Of a DNA stretch of 46,911 nucleotides, positions 1 to 8,381 are shown piece after piece; positions within the stretch are counted from its first letter, which is position 1; the number at the start of each line of letters is the position of its first letter. Made by a program: the position numbers and the translations under genes. The DNA is taken from positions 1 through 46,911 of the forward strand of contig NZ_JAGGOK010000054.1 in assembly GCF_018614615.1 (NCBI RefSeq), in the 5' to 3' direction. This DNA is from Streptomyces sp. ISL-100. Its GTDB lineage: Bacteria; Actinomycetota; Actinomycetes; Streptomycetales; Streptomycetaceae. Under the pieces are notes generated by a model, which was not told where the DNA came from, did no database searches, and saw nothing but the letters and a program-made list of their open reading frames with translations.

Positions 1-1317
1 CCGCTCAACCTCATCAAAGAGGTCGGCGTGGCCGACGGGTTCGGTGGGCGCGGCGGTGAGGTCGTTCAGGAAGGCGACAAAGCGGTCCTGATGGGCGGCA
101 AGCTCATCCTCGGTGTAGAGCGCGGGGTTGCCGTCGAACTCAAGAAGCACGCCGTTCTCCGAGGCGGCCGGGTCGCCGTAGGAGGCCACGTACAGGTCCT
201 TGACGGGCCCGGTCGACAGCGGGTGCACGACGGTGTCGTGGCCGCCGAACCGAATCCTCTGCCCGAAGGACATGGCGTTGACGGTGACCGAATGCACTCC
301 TCCGGTGGCGCCGGAGAGGTTCATCTGGTGGCGCAGGTCCTCGCCGCGGTACCGCTGGTGCCTGAGGGAACCGGCGATCTGGTCGGTGGCCTGCCGCACC
401 AGGTCTGACAGCGTGGTGCGCCCGGTCACGGACAGGCGCAGCGGGAGCTCGTTGGCGAGCATCGCGGGGGTGGACAGTGCGAGGGGTGTGGTGCGGGCCG
501 TCATGGGCAGACCCACGATGACATCGCCGGCCGCGGTGAGGCGGTGGATGTACGCGGCGATGGAGGCAACCAGAACGACGGGCCAGCGGCCCGCTGCGGT
601 CAGGTGAGGCGTACGGTCCGTGGTCAGCCGGACGGTACGGCGCAGGAGGGCGGGCGCGGGGTCTGCGGCGCGGCCGGTGAGAGGTGTGGGTTCCGGCTGG
701 TCCGCGAAGGCGTCGTGCCAGTACGCGCGGTCCGCGTCGTGACGCGGCGAGGTGCGGTACGCCCGATCCTCGTCGAGGAGTTCGGCCAGCGGGCGGAAGC
801 GGGTGGCCGACGGCTCCTGGCCGGCGGCCAGGGCGGTGTAGATCTGGGCCAGGCGGCCGCAGTACACGGACTGCCCGTATCCATCGAGGGCGATGTGGTG
901 GTGCCGGAAGTAGAGCAAGGACCGCTCGTCGCTGGTCCGGAACAGGGCGTGGGCGTACAGCGGACCGGAGCGCAGGTCTGCCGGGGTGGCGAGGTCGTCG
1001 GCCATCCACGAGCGGGCGGCCGCGTCGGGGTCCGGCTCGGCGGAGACGTCCAGGACGGTTACGCGGACGTCGTCGCCGGCCGGCCCCACGATCTGCGAGA
1101 GCCCGTCCCCGTTCTCGACGAACCGGACGCGCAGCGCCTCGGTCTCCGCGACCGCGCGGCGAACCGCCTCGGTCAGGAGCGCGGCGTCCACTCGTCCCGA
1201 GATCTCGAAGTAGGTCGCGCAGTTGTACAGCGGGCTCTCAGGGGCGAGCTGCTGGCCCACCCAGACGCCCATCTGCGCAGCCGAAAGAGGCAAGCGAACC
1301 GACCCGTGCTCAGACAC
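1..1317 (-). CDS. NRPS condensation domain (5' part of a gene cut by the window edge)
   Basis: This reading frame starts at GTG 1317 and is still open at base 1, so only the first 439 codons are visible. Its translation is a condensation domain: LPLSAAQMGVW near the N-terminus matches the C1 motif, and HHIALDG (residues 140-146) is the HHxxxDG motif, with His141 as the predicted catalytic base. Such a domain forms the amide bond between an upstream acyl donor and a carrier-protein-bound amino acid. No adenylation or carrier domain precedes it, so it sits at the N-terminus of its protein. With the free ACP and the two dehydrogenases directly upstream in the same orientation, a starter condensation domain that attaches a fatty acyl chain is the best reading (inference). 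The ribosome-binding site is weak (AGGTAGG). Whether A and PCP domains follow cannot be seen. Confidence 0.9.
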   Translation of the reverse strand, partial: MSEHGSVRLPLSAAQMGVWVGQQLAPESPLYNCATYFEISGRVDAALLTEAVRRAVAETEALRVRFVENGDGLSQIVGPAGDDVRVTVLDVSAEPDPDAAARSWMADDLATPADLRSGPLYAHALFRTSDERSLLYFRHHHIALDGYGQSVYCGRLAQIYTALAAGQEPSATRFRPLAELLDEDRAYRTSPRHDADRAYWHDAFADQPEPTPLTGRAADPAPALLRRTVRLTTDRTPHLTAAGRWPVVLVASIAAYIHRLTAAGDVIVGLPMTARTTPLALSTPAMLANELPLRLSVTGRTTLSDLVRQATDQIAGSLRHQRYRGEDLRHQMNLSGATGGVHSVTVNAMSFGQRIRFGGHDTVVHPLSTGPVKDLYVASYGDPAASENGVLLEFDGNPALYTEDELAAHQDRFVAFLNDLTAAPTEPVGHADLFDEVER

Positions 1318-1413
1318 TGAATACCTACCTAGGTTCTCTTCGAACGAGCTTGTCTTCCTGCCGGACCGCGCGCATCCCCGGCGGCCGGTCATTCCTGCTG
1401 CGGAGCCGTACGG

Positions 1414-1698
1414 TCAGCTCCGGGTACGCATTTCCGCGGAGATGGCGACGACGAGGGCGTCGAGCGTGGGGTTGTCCCACATGACGGTGGATTCGAGGGT
1501 GATTCCCAGGCGGTCCTCGATATCGGCGATGACGGCGAAGGCGTACACGGAGTCGAGGCCGTAGCCGGCGAGCAGCTCGTCCGACCGGATGTCGTCGGCC
1601 GACATCTCCACGTGCTCGGCGACGCGCTCCTTCAGCCAGGCGGTCAGCTCCTCCCGGGAGAGGTTCTGTCCGGTGTTCTCAACTGCGGAGTCCGACAT
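1414..1698 (-). CDS. acyl carrier protein
   Basis: A 94-residue free-standing carrier protein. The phosphopantetheine attachment site is in GYGLDSVYAFAV, with Ser50 as the modified residue, followed by a helix typical of the family (IADIEDRLGI). Length and motif are standard for a discrete ACP. It lies 2 bp downstream of the second acyl-CoA dehydrogenase gene and about 100 bp upstream of the condensation-domain gene, so the four genes look co-transcribed. The likely role (inference) is to carry a fatty acyl thioester while the two dehydrogenases act on it, then donate it to the condensation domain. No acyl-ACP ligase is in view; one would be expected beyond the left edge or elsewhere in the cluster. 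A role as a PCP for an amino acid cannot be excluded. Confidence 0.92.
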   Translation of the reverse strand: MSDSAVENTGQNLSREELTAWLKERVAEHVEMSADDIRSDELLAGYGLDSVYAFAVIADIEDRLGITLESTVMWDNPTLDALVVAISAEMRTRS

Positions 1699-1700
1699 GA

Positions 1701-3458
1701 TCAGTTCCCCCTCGGGTTGTGGTCGGCGAGCCTTCGTCTCACCAGGCCGAGACTTGTCGCCGATTCGTAGCGCTCCATCAGCTCGTCGAAGAGGAGCCGT
1801 TCAAGGTTGTCGGGTAGCCGTGCGGGCGGGCTGCCGGGCCGCACGGGGATTCTGCTGAGGACGGCCGCGAGCCAGGCCGGATCGCGGAGGAACGGGTCCT
1901 GGTGGTCCTGGTTTCCGCGCCACAGCCCGAGGCAGGCGGCGGCCACCAGGACGTTCGCATAGCGGTGCGTCCGGTCGTAACCGGCCGAGCTTGCCGCCAC
2001 GGTCAGTTCGGCGGCGGGCAGTCGCTCGCACTCGTCGGCGAGCCGCCGCAGATCGTCCGCGAGGTGTCCGCCGACCTGCTCGATCTGGGGGTGTACGCCG
2101 CCGAGCCCCGGCTCGGCCGCCAGGCCGGCCGCCAGCGAGGAGCTGAGTCGTTCCCGGCCGCCGGCGCTGACTTTCAGACGGTCGAAGGGAACGGGCGGCA
2201 GGTCCGTGCCGAGCCGGAAGAGTTCTTCGGGGGGTGCCTCCGCTCCCCGCCAGGAACGCCGTGCCAGCAGGGGAAGCTGCGGCAGCAGCGACATCTGGCA
2301 GGCGGCGCGGGCGGCGTGTCCGAAGCCGGCCAGCTGGTTGTCGCGCAGCAGCTTCTGGAAGATCGCGTGCTCGCCCTCGCGGATGTAGAAGTGGGCGCCG
2401 AGGAGCGTCGAGAGCCGGTGCATGGCGTCCATCAGCACCTTGGAGACGACGTACTTGACGGCCGACGAGTAGATCGCGGTCTCGGCCGGTACGACGTGGA
2501 GGGCCCGGGCCGCGACAGTGGAGAAGGCGTCGCACAGCAGCAGGTCGGCATGGGCCGCGGCCAGCACGGAGCGGACCTCGGGAAGTTCGACCGCGGGCCG
2601 TCCGTACAGTCTGCGCGAGGTGAGATGACGCAGGCACGTGCGCAGGGCGGTGTCGAGGATGCCGGTGAACATGGCCACCAGCGTTGTGCGCGTCACCTGG
2701 AAGGACTTCAGCGCCGTCTCCAGGCCGTGGCCCTGTGGGCCGACCATGACGTCGGCGGGCAGCGGACAGTCGTGGAACTCCATGCCGCCCAGCTGGACGC
2801 CGCGCATGCCGACGGTGGAGAACCTGGGCAGGTAGCGCATGCGGCCCTCGGGTATCCGGGCCTTGTCGACCAGGATCTGGGAATGGCTCCGGCTGCCCGG
2901 TCGGCGGTCGGTGCGCGCGAACATGACGACGGCGTCGGCGCGCTGGATGTTGGTGACCACCTCCTTGCGGCCGTTGAGCAGCAGACGGCCGTCGGTCCCG
3001 GGAAGGGCCTGGAACTCGGTGCCGACCATGTCGTTTCCGTGCGCCAACTCGTGGTAGGCGACGGCCACTTTGCGGTTGCTCAGCAGCAGGTCGGCCATCC
3101 GGCGGCACTGCTCCTCGTTGCCGGCGGTCCAGATGTTGACCGAGGCGATGAAGGAGCTGACCCCGTGGCCGAGGCCCAGGCAGGGGTCGCGGCGGTAGAC
3201 GGATCGCATGATCTCGATGAGCTCGTCGAGGCGGGTCAGGCGCCCGCCGTACCGGGCCGGTACGAACTCGGCGCCCAGGCCGTACGCGTCCAGCGCGCGC
3301 TCCCCGTCGGCGAACATGTCGGCTCGCTCGTCCGCCGCGAGGACGGCGGGGAAGCCCAGGGGGTTGCCGGGGTCGAGGGGATCACCGAGGTGCTGTTCCA
3401 GCGCGTCGGCCCGGTGCGGGAACGGGCCGCGCGCGGACGGGGTCGTCGTGCCCGTCAT
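1701..3458 (-). CDS. acyl-CoA dehydrogenase family protein (second of a tandem pair)
   Basis: 585 residues, starting at ATG 3458, which overlaps the stop of the upstream paralogue by 4 bp (ATGA), a sign of translational coupling. The acyl-CoA dehydrogenase fold covers roughly residues 20-400: a central strand region with LNGRKEVVTN and FARTDRRPG, then the C-terminal helical domain with SRRLYGRPAVELPEVRSVL. About 185 residues follow as a C-terminal extension shared with its neighbour. At the position of the catalytic Glu of medium-chain acyl-CoA dehydrogenase (EGT in the family) the local sequence is LAGFGHAARAAC, so His381 replaces the base. This suggests either an altered mechanism or a non-catalytic partner subunit. 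Paired dehydrogenases beside an ACP are known in ramoplanin- and enduracidin-type lipopeptide clusters, where they introduce double bonds into the fatty tail; the link here is by analogy. Confidence 0.88.
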   Translation of the reverse strand: MTGTTTPSARGPFPHRADALEQHLGDPLDPGNPLGFPAVLAADERADMFADGERALDAYGLGAEFVPARYGGRLTRLDELIEIMRSVYRRDPCLGLGHGVSSFIASVNIWTAGNEEQCRRMADLLLSNRKVAVAYHELAHGNDMVGTEFQALPGTDGRLLLNGRKEVVTNIQRADAVVMFARTDRRPGSRSHSQILVDKARIPEGRMRYLPRFSTVGMRGVQLGGMEFHDCPLPADVMVGPQGHGLETALKSFQVTRTTLVAMFTGILDTALRTCLRHLTSRRLYGRPAVELPEVRSVLAAAHADLLLCDAFSTVAARALHVVPAETAIYSSAVKYVVSKVLMDAMHRLSTLLGAHFYIREGEHAIFQKLLRDNQLAGFGHAARAACQMSLLPQLPLLARRSWRGAEAPPEELFRLGTDLPPVPFDRLKVSAGGRERLSSSLAAGLAAEPGLGGVHPQIEQVGGHLADDLRRLADECERLPAAELTVAASSAGYDRTHRYANVLVAAACLGLWRGNQDHQDPFLRDPAWLAAVLSRIPVRPGSPPARLPDNLERLLFDELMERYESATSLGLVRRRLADHNPRGN

Positions 3459-5215
3459 GATGTGCTCCTGGCCGCTTCGTGGTGTGGGGGAGAGAAGAGG
3501 GTCGGCACCCGGTCCTCCAGGAAGTGCTCGACGAGCCGGTCGTAGACCGCGTCGTCCGCTTCCTCGAGGGGGAGGCCGAGCCTGGTGGCGATGGTGTGGA
3601 GGCATGCCTGCAGCCACAGTCCGTCGTGCCACACCGTCGGCTGCTCGCCGCGTGCTTCCGGGAGCGGCATGTTGCCCAGCCACAGCTGGAGGCACGCGGC
3701 GGCGGCGTAGCACAGCTCGTACCGCTCGGCTCGTGCGAAGGCGGCGGAGGGCACGGTCCGCGCGGACCGCTGCCGGGTCGCGAGTTCCTCGTGCAGGGTG
3801 TCCGTCGCCTGCCTGATCCGGTCGGCCAGCGCGGCGACCTGACGGGGCAGCAGTCCCTCGGCCGCCTGGGCGCGGACGCGTGCGACAGCGTCGGGGAGGC
3901 TCTGGACCAGACTGCAACCCCCCGAGGACAGCAGGGCCAGCCGTCCCGGTGCGAACTCGGGTGGCGGTGCGCCGAGATCGGTGGCGTGCCGGACGCCCGC
4001 CGCGTCGCACCGTCGTCGGCGGTAGCCGGCGGCGAGCAGGGGGAACTGGTCGATCAGCGCGTTCCTGTTGACGGCCGTGTTGCCGTCGAAGATGGACACG
4101 ACCCGGTGGTCGCGTTCCAACTTGGCGAACACGCCGTCGGCGTACGCCTTGGTGAGGAAGCCCCGCACTCCGAGGAGTTCGGCGACCCGGTCGACGGCCC
4201 CTTGCACCAGGTCGGGCACGAGGGCCTTGGCCACTGCGGAGGTCACGCTCATCTCGCCCGTGAGGGCGTGGATGCTGCGTACGGCCACGATGCCGGCGGC
4301 CTCCGCCACGAGCCGCTCGGCGCTGACCCGGCCCAGGATGCGGCGGATCCGCGGCAGCTCGATCAGCCTTCGGCCGTACAGGCTGCGGTCGCGCGCGTAG
4401 TCCAGGCCGATCCGCAGCGCCGTGTCGACGGCGCCGAGCGACAGGGCCACGCAGGTGGTGCGGGTGAGCTGCAGCGCCTTGAGGACGGTTTCGATGCCGT
4501 CCCCCGCCTCGCCCACGAGCGCTGTGCCGGGGACCTGCGCATCGTGGAATTCGATGCCGCTGATGTCCGCGCCGCGGATGCCGTGCGTGGGGACCTTGGG
4601 CAGAGTGCTCCATGATCCGTCCGCGAGGCGCTGCTTGTCCACCAGGAACAGGCTGAAGCCGCGCGGGCCGCCTTCCCGGGCGGTTCGGGCCAGTACGCAG
4701 ACGGCCCGGCCCCGGGTGGCGTTGTTGATCAGCCATTTCTCGCCCGTGAGGCGCCAGGTGTCCGCAATTGGCGTCGCCATGAGTTCTCCCGCGAGCAGAT
4801 CACTGCCGTGATGCCGCTCGGTGAGGCCCCAGGAAACGACAGCCCCGTCGGTGATCAGGTCGCCCAGATGCGCGGCCTGTTCCGAACTCCCCGCCACCCA
4901 CACGGACGCCCCGCCCAGGAATGTCTTTCCATGTGCCACGGCGACGGTCAGGTCCCTGCGGGCCACGGTGCGCAGCAACTGCAGAAGTTCCGTGTAATCC
5001 CGGAGACTTCCGCCGGCCCCAGCAGGTACGTAGTACTCGTTCAGGCCGAAGTCATCCAGGACCTTGCATGCCGCGGCGGGAAACTCCTCACGCCGGTCGA
5101 GCTCGGCGAGATATGCGGGCCGAAATGACGGGTGCTCATTTCCCGGGGCCCCTAGTTCGAATTCCAGAGCTGCGGCAGCGGTCTCATGCACGGGACGGTT
5201 CTCTTTCTGCCTCAC
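3455..5215 (-). CDS. acyl-CoA dehydrogenase family protein (first of a tandem pair)
   Basis: About 586 residues. GTG 5215 is chosen as start because GAGGA lies 6 nt upstream; TTG 5239 and GTG 5191 are in frame but less well supported. The family signatures are clear: WGLTERHHGSDLL in the middle domain, TGEKWLINNATRGRAVC, then DYARDRSLYGRRLIELPRI in the C-terminal helical domain. The catalytic-base segment reads VVSIFDGNTAVNR, so Asp377 stands where Glu is usual; a shorter acidic base may still be active. Beyond residue 400 there is an extension of about 185 residues, as in the paralogue downstream. The protein should be a cytosolic FAD enzyme acting on an acyl thioester, probably on the ACP encoded in the same operon. 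It is the first gene of the visible operon, preceded by a plausible promoter. Confidence 0.9.
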   Translation of the reverse strand: MRQKENRPVHETAAAALEFELGAPGNEHPSFRPAYLAELDRREEFPAAACKVLDDFGLNEYYVPAGAGGSLRDYTELLQLLRTVARRDLTVAVAHGKTFLGGASVWVAGSSEQAAHLGDLITDGAVVSWGLTERHHGSDLLAGELMATPIADTWRLTGEKWLINNATRGRAVCVLARTAREGGPRGFSLFLVDKQRLADGSWSTLPKVPTHGIRGADISGIEFHDAQVPGTALVGEAGDGIETVLKALQLTRTTCVALSLGAVDTALRIGLDYARDRSLYGRRLIELPRIRRILGRVSAERLVAEAAGIVAVRSIHALTGEMSVTSAVAKALVPDLVQGAVDRVAELLGVRGFLTKAYADGVFAKLERDHRVVSIFDGNTAVNRNALIDQFPLLAAGYRRRRCDAAGVRHATDLGAPPPEFAPGRLALLSSGGCSLVQSLPDAVARVRAQAAEGLLPRQVAALADRIRQATDTLHEELATRQRSARTVPSAAFARAERYELCYAAAACLQLWLGNMPLPEARGEQPTVWHDGLWLQACLHTIATRLGLPLEEADDAVYDRLVEHFLEDRVPTLFSPPHHEAARSTS

Positions 5216-5295
5216 GGCTGTTCCTCGCACGGTCGGCAATGGATACGAGCTAATATCCGGAGCGCATCCCGGGACATAATTCCATGTGACCAGGG

Positions 5296-5324
5296 AACAT
5301 AGTCTGCGGCTTGCGAGGTTTCAA
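5296..5324 (-). promoter_or_regulatory. probable promoter of the acyl-CoA dehydrogenase/ACP/NRPS operon
   Basis: Read on the minus strand, TTGAAA (5324-5319) is separated by 17 bases from TATGTT (5301-5296), close to a sigma-70/HrdB-type promoter. It lies about 80 bp upstream of the chosen start codon at 5215 and nothing else intervenes. The assignment rests on the match only. Confidence 0.45.
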
Positions 5325-5371
5325 CACATCGACGCGGCAAAGCCGTTACGCCCGATCCTGCACAACCACGC

Positions 5372-5404
5372 GTGTTCAACTGCGCCATCGCGGCAGTTGA
5401 ACAC
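5372..5404. promoter_or_regulatory. perfect 12-bp inverted repeat, candidate operator upstream of the lipopeptide operon
   Basis: GTGTTCAACTGC (5372-5383) is repeated in inverted form as GCAGTTGAACAC (5393-5404) with a 9-base spacer. It sits about 48 bp upstream of the putative -35 box in a 390-bp gene-free stretch (5216-5602). There is no T-run after it, which argues against an intrinsic terminator and for a protein-binding dyad. A second, weaker dyad (TTCTCT/AGAGAA, 5528-5546) lies in a locally AT-richer part of the same stretch. Nothing else recognisable was seen there. Confidence 0.5.
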
Positions 5405-5602
5405 CCGGGCGTGCCTCATGAGAGAGCTTGACGGTGCGTGAAACGACATGCCACCGTGGTAATTGACTGGAGAAGCCTGCGACGCATTGCAGGGCGATCC
5501 GCTGACACCCCGATTGGCATTTGAATATTCTCTGACACTTAGAGAAACGACAGACGGAAAGACGGCGAATCCGGCGACGATCCAGTGCGAATTGCGGCTG
5601 CT

Positions 5603-5638
5603 CTACGGAGCTACGCCGTCTGCGATCAGTGCTCGGAT
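5603..5638 (-). pseudogene. remnant of a response regulator start
   Basis: Immediately overlapping the relic stop of the kinase frame (TGA 5628-5626), the minus strand reads IRALIAD (5638-5618), which resembles the first codons of NarL-family response regulators (usually MIRxLIADD). The frame then breaks into GVAP and a TAG stop at 5605-5603. No receiver or DNA-binding domain follows. Together with the deleted kinase this suggests a two-component system that has lost its regulator. The match is only seven residues, so it is suggestive. Confidence 0.45.
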
Positions 5639-6790
5639 GAGCGTGTTGCGGTGTGCTCCACAGGGGCGGCGGGTCCGGCGGGGAGCAACGCGGGCAGTAC
5701 GGCAGTCACTTCGTATCCCCCGTCGGCCGTGGCTCCGCATGCCACGCTGCCGCCCACCATCGCGGCGCGCTCGCGTGATACGGAACGCCGACAGCTCGAC
5801 GCTCTGCGCCAGTTGGACCGGCCTCCCGCTGGTACGGACGGTGACGCCGAGCCCGGCGCCGCGGACATTGGCGACCAGCTCGTCCAGCCGGCCGAGGTCG
5901 GGTTGCGGGGCGTGCCGCTCGGCGTCCGGTTCGGGGTGCTCGGAGCGCAGCACGCCGAGCACCTGGCGCAGTTCGGTGAGCGCGTCCTTGGCATTCTGGC
6001 GGATGCTCTCCAGGTTCTCCTTCAGCTCCGGGGACGGGTTCTCGACCAGGTGGGGGGCGGCCTGGGCCTGGATGGAGATCACCGACATGTGGTGGGCCAC
6101 TACGTCGTGCAGTTCGCGGGCGATCCGGGTGCGCTCCTCCAGGAGTGTGCGCCGGGCCCGCTCCTCGGCGGTGAGTTCCTCCTGCGCGACCAATTGGCTG
6201 CGCGCCACATTGCGGTAGCGCAGCGAGGAGCCGACCAGCGTGGCGATCGCGAGGACCGCGACGGTGAGAGTGGCATAGCCTTCGTAACCCCAGACGAAGA
6301 CGAACAGCAGGCCCGTCACCACACTGATCAACAGCGTCTCGACCGCGACGCGTGGCCGGGATCGCAGGGCGACCAGGAACAGCACCCATGCCTGCAGCGC
6401 TAGTTCGCGTCCTGACCAGTCCGCACTCCAGTCGCTGGCGACGTCACGGGGTGCGAACCAAGCCACTACGAGCGCCACCTGCAGCAGTGTCGACGTCCAC
6501 CAGCCCGGGATCGGGCGGAGAAGCGCCAGAAGGGGCACAACGGACTGGCCGACAACGATGAGGATGCCGAGCGCCCCCAACTGGTAGCCGTAGAAGTAAC
6601 GGTTCCAGTTGAAGACGGCCAGGGCCACTCCGAACAGGACCGGCGCCACGCCTTCGAGCACGGACAGCCGGCGCGACCGGCTCTTGCGGGGGCGAGCATC
6701 GGCGTCGGCCGTCCAGAGGTCCCTGCGCAGGTTCCCCGGCACGGTCCGCCAGATCGCCGCGAGCCTCTCGCCCCTGTCCGGTTCCTTCAT
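5626..6790 (-). pseudogene. NarL-type sensor histidine kinase inactivated by an internal deletion
   Basis: From ATG 6790 the frame encodes several membrane helices, a dimerisation/phosphoacceptor region with ARELHDVVAHHMSV (phosphoacceptor His228) and the start of the ATPase domain, up to VELSAFRI near base 5775. In intact family members this is followed by the N-box (VQEALTNALRHA-like) and the glycine-rich boxes. Here the N- and G-boxes are missing. Another frame resumes at once with ERAAMVGGSVACGATADGGY and EVTAVLPA, the usual C-terminal end of these kinases, stopping at 5626. The original frame instead runs through unrelated residues to 5603. The simplest reading is one deletion of roughly 50 codons plus a frameshift, which removes ATP binding. 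It lies next to the lipopeptide operon and could once have regulated it (inference). Confidence 0.8.
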
Positions 6791-6863
6791 GCGAACCACC
6801 CTAGACACGTCGAGCCGGCTCCGACGGGGTGTTCAAGCCCTGCTGATCTTTCGTACGGCGGGT

Positions 6864-6881
6864 CCGACCGTCTATGGTCGG
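6864..6881 (-). terminator. short hairpin after the C39-type peptidase gene
   Basis: CCGACC (6864-6869) and GGTCGG (6876-6881) form a six-pair stem with a 6-base loop about 20 bp past the peptidase stop codon. No T-run follows, as is common for Streptomyces terminators. Confidence 0.4.
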
Positions 6882-6900
6882 CCAGGAGCGCCGCGCATGG

Positions 6901-8235
6901 TCAGGCCAGACCAAGCGACCTCAATACGCGGTGCTGACTTGGGGCTGCGTTGGTCGGCCAGTAGATGTAGCAGACGCCGCCGGTGCCGGACGTGACTTTT
7001 CCGCTCGCGTTGTAGCGCTTCGTACGCAGCCAGATATTTTCCCACTCGCGGCGCTTGTAGACGCGGCGCACTGCCTCGTTGCTCGGCGAGGCGGGGTCGT
7101 TCGCGATCACGTCGCCGTCGGGCGTGAACCCGATGGCGGTCATGAGGTGGCCTGCCGTGCCGTAGCCCGCGCCCGTCAGTTCCTCCTTGAGGAAGGACTG
7201 CGACGTTATGGCCGGGATTCCCGCACGGACCAACCTCTCCAGGTCGGTGAGCGAGTGGAGGCGGGTGACGACGGCGTTCATCTCCTTGTACGTCGCGGCG
7301 TACGCGGCGTTGAAGGGCCAGTTGCCGCACCCGTCGTACTGGTAGTCGAACGTGAAGCGCGCCGCGTGGCAGACCTGCGGGTCCGCGAAGGCCGGATTGA
7401 CCCAGGCCAGGTCGGCGGCGGTGGGCTTGCGGCCCCAGTACTCGATGATCATCTGCGAGGAGGTGGGGCTGCACCAGGCCTCGCCGCCGTTGTCGTACTC
7501 GGGGTACTGGCCGATGTGGGTGTTCTGCGAGTAGCGCGGGACGACGAGCTCACGCGATACGCCGGGCTGCGAGGCGGGCACGGTGAAGCGGTCCGGGATG
7601 TCGGAGGCCATTGCGCCGAGGCGCCAGACCGTGGGGGTCAGCTGCGTGCCGGGCTTGCGGTGGAGGGTCAGCCGCAGTTGGTACGAGGCCAGGCGCAGGG
7701 CGCCGGCTGTGCTGTTCATGGAGAACGTGTCGGTCCAGATGCTGCTGCGGCCGTCGCTCTGGTCGTCGACGGAGGTCCGCTTGATGTCGGCGTCGCCCGC
7801 CGCCCAGCGGCCCATCACGTACCAGGGTGTCGTGGTTCCGTCCGAGTACGTGCCGTGCAGCTCGACCGCGAGCCAGGTGCCGGCGGGGGTGTGGGCGTTC
7901 CAGGAGGCGATGACCTCGGTGGCCGGGACCGTGGAGCGGTGGACGGGTGAGGTCCAGGTCGCGCTCTCCCAGCTGGAGGTGGTCCCGGTGTGCGGGTCGG
8001 TGTAGTCGGTGCGGCCGGACGGGGTTGCGATGACCAGTCCGGGCCTGCGGCCTGCCACAACCTTGGTGCCGGCGGCGGCGCCGGAACGCCAGTCTGGGTA
8101 CGAGGACCAGAAGCGGTTGTCGATGAGGCGGCGGGGCGGGGCGGCGGCGGCAGGGGCGGCTGATGCGGTGCCTGCGCCGACCGCCGCGGCGATCGCGGCG
8201 GTCAGGACGGTGCGGCGTGACGTGGGTCTGGTCAT
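6901..8235 (-). CDS. secreted C39-like peptidase family protein
   Basis: About 444 residues. The start ATG 8235 is preferred because GGGGG lies 8 nt upstream; ATG 8241 is in frame but too close to it. The N-terminus, MTRPTSRRTVLTAAIAAAVG, carries a twin-arginine signal (SRRTVL) and an Ala-rich hydrophobic stretch ending near APAAAAPP, so export by Tat is likely. The C-terminal half is a C39-like papain-fold domain: GEAWCSPTS with Cys255, TAGHLMTAIGF with His363, and IANDPASP supplying the Asn/Asp. The N-terminal half (about residues 45-210) is a beta-rich region without a recognised motif. The substrate is unknown; the family includes double-glycine leader peptidases, but no bacteriocin or ABC transporter is nearby. 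It appears to be a single-gene unit with a palindrome upstream. Confidence 0.85.
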   Translation of the reverse strand: MTRPTSRRTVLTAAIAAAVGAGTASAAPAAAAPPRRLIDNRFWSSYPDWRSGAAAGTKVVAGRRPGLVIATPSGRTDYTDPHTGTTSSWESATWTSPVHRSTVPATEVIASWNAHTPAGTWLAVELHGTYSDGTTTPWYVMGRWAAGDADIKRTSVDDQSDGRSSIWTDTFSMNSTAGALRLASYQLRLTLHRKPGTQLTPTVWRLGAMASDIPDRFTVPASQPGVSRELVVPRYSQNTHIGQYPEYDNGGEAWCSPTSSQMIIEYWGRKPTAADLAWVNPAFADPQVCHAARFTFDYQYDGCGNWPFNAAYAATYKEMNAVVTRLHSLTDLERLVRAGIPAITSQSFLKEELTGAGYGTAGHLMTAIGFTPDGDVIANDPASPSNEAVRRVYKRREWENIWLRTKRYNASGKVTSGTGGVCYIYWPTNAAPSQHRVLRSLGLA

Positions 8236-8344
8236 GGTCATGGCCCCCGGGTCGGATGCGGATGGCGCGGGAAGGTGCACGACAGTGGGCCAACTATGGC
8301 TGGTGGCGGCGGGCTTCTGCCAGCACTTCGGACCGCGTCGCCCG

Positions 8345-8358
8345 CACCAATATTGGTG
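8345..8358. promoter_or_regulatory. perfect 14-bp palindrome, candidate operator for the C39-like peptidase gene
   Basis: CACCAATATTGGTG is its own reverse complement. It lies about 110 bp upstream of the peptidase start and about 120 bp upstream of the divergent kinase gene. It is the only AT-centred palindrome in this divergent region. Confidence 0.45.
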
Positions 8359-8381
8359 TGGACCGGTGGCGTGGCGGCAGG

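Noticed and set aside
3459..4736. N-terminal extension of the second acyl-CoA dehydrogenase into a long Arg/Pro-rich frame
   Set aside because: It overlaps the first dehydrogenase gene in another frame and has the amino acid bias of an out-of-frame GC-rich shadow. The real start is ATG 3458.
5603..5775. Reading the histidine kinase as a genuine short variant ending at 5603
   Set aside because: The residues after SAFRI match no ATPase domain, while the proper family C-terminus is present in the neighbouring frame.
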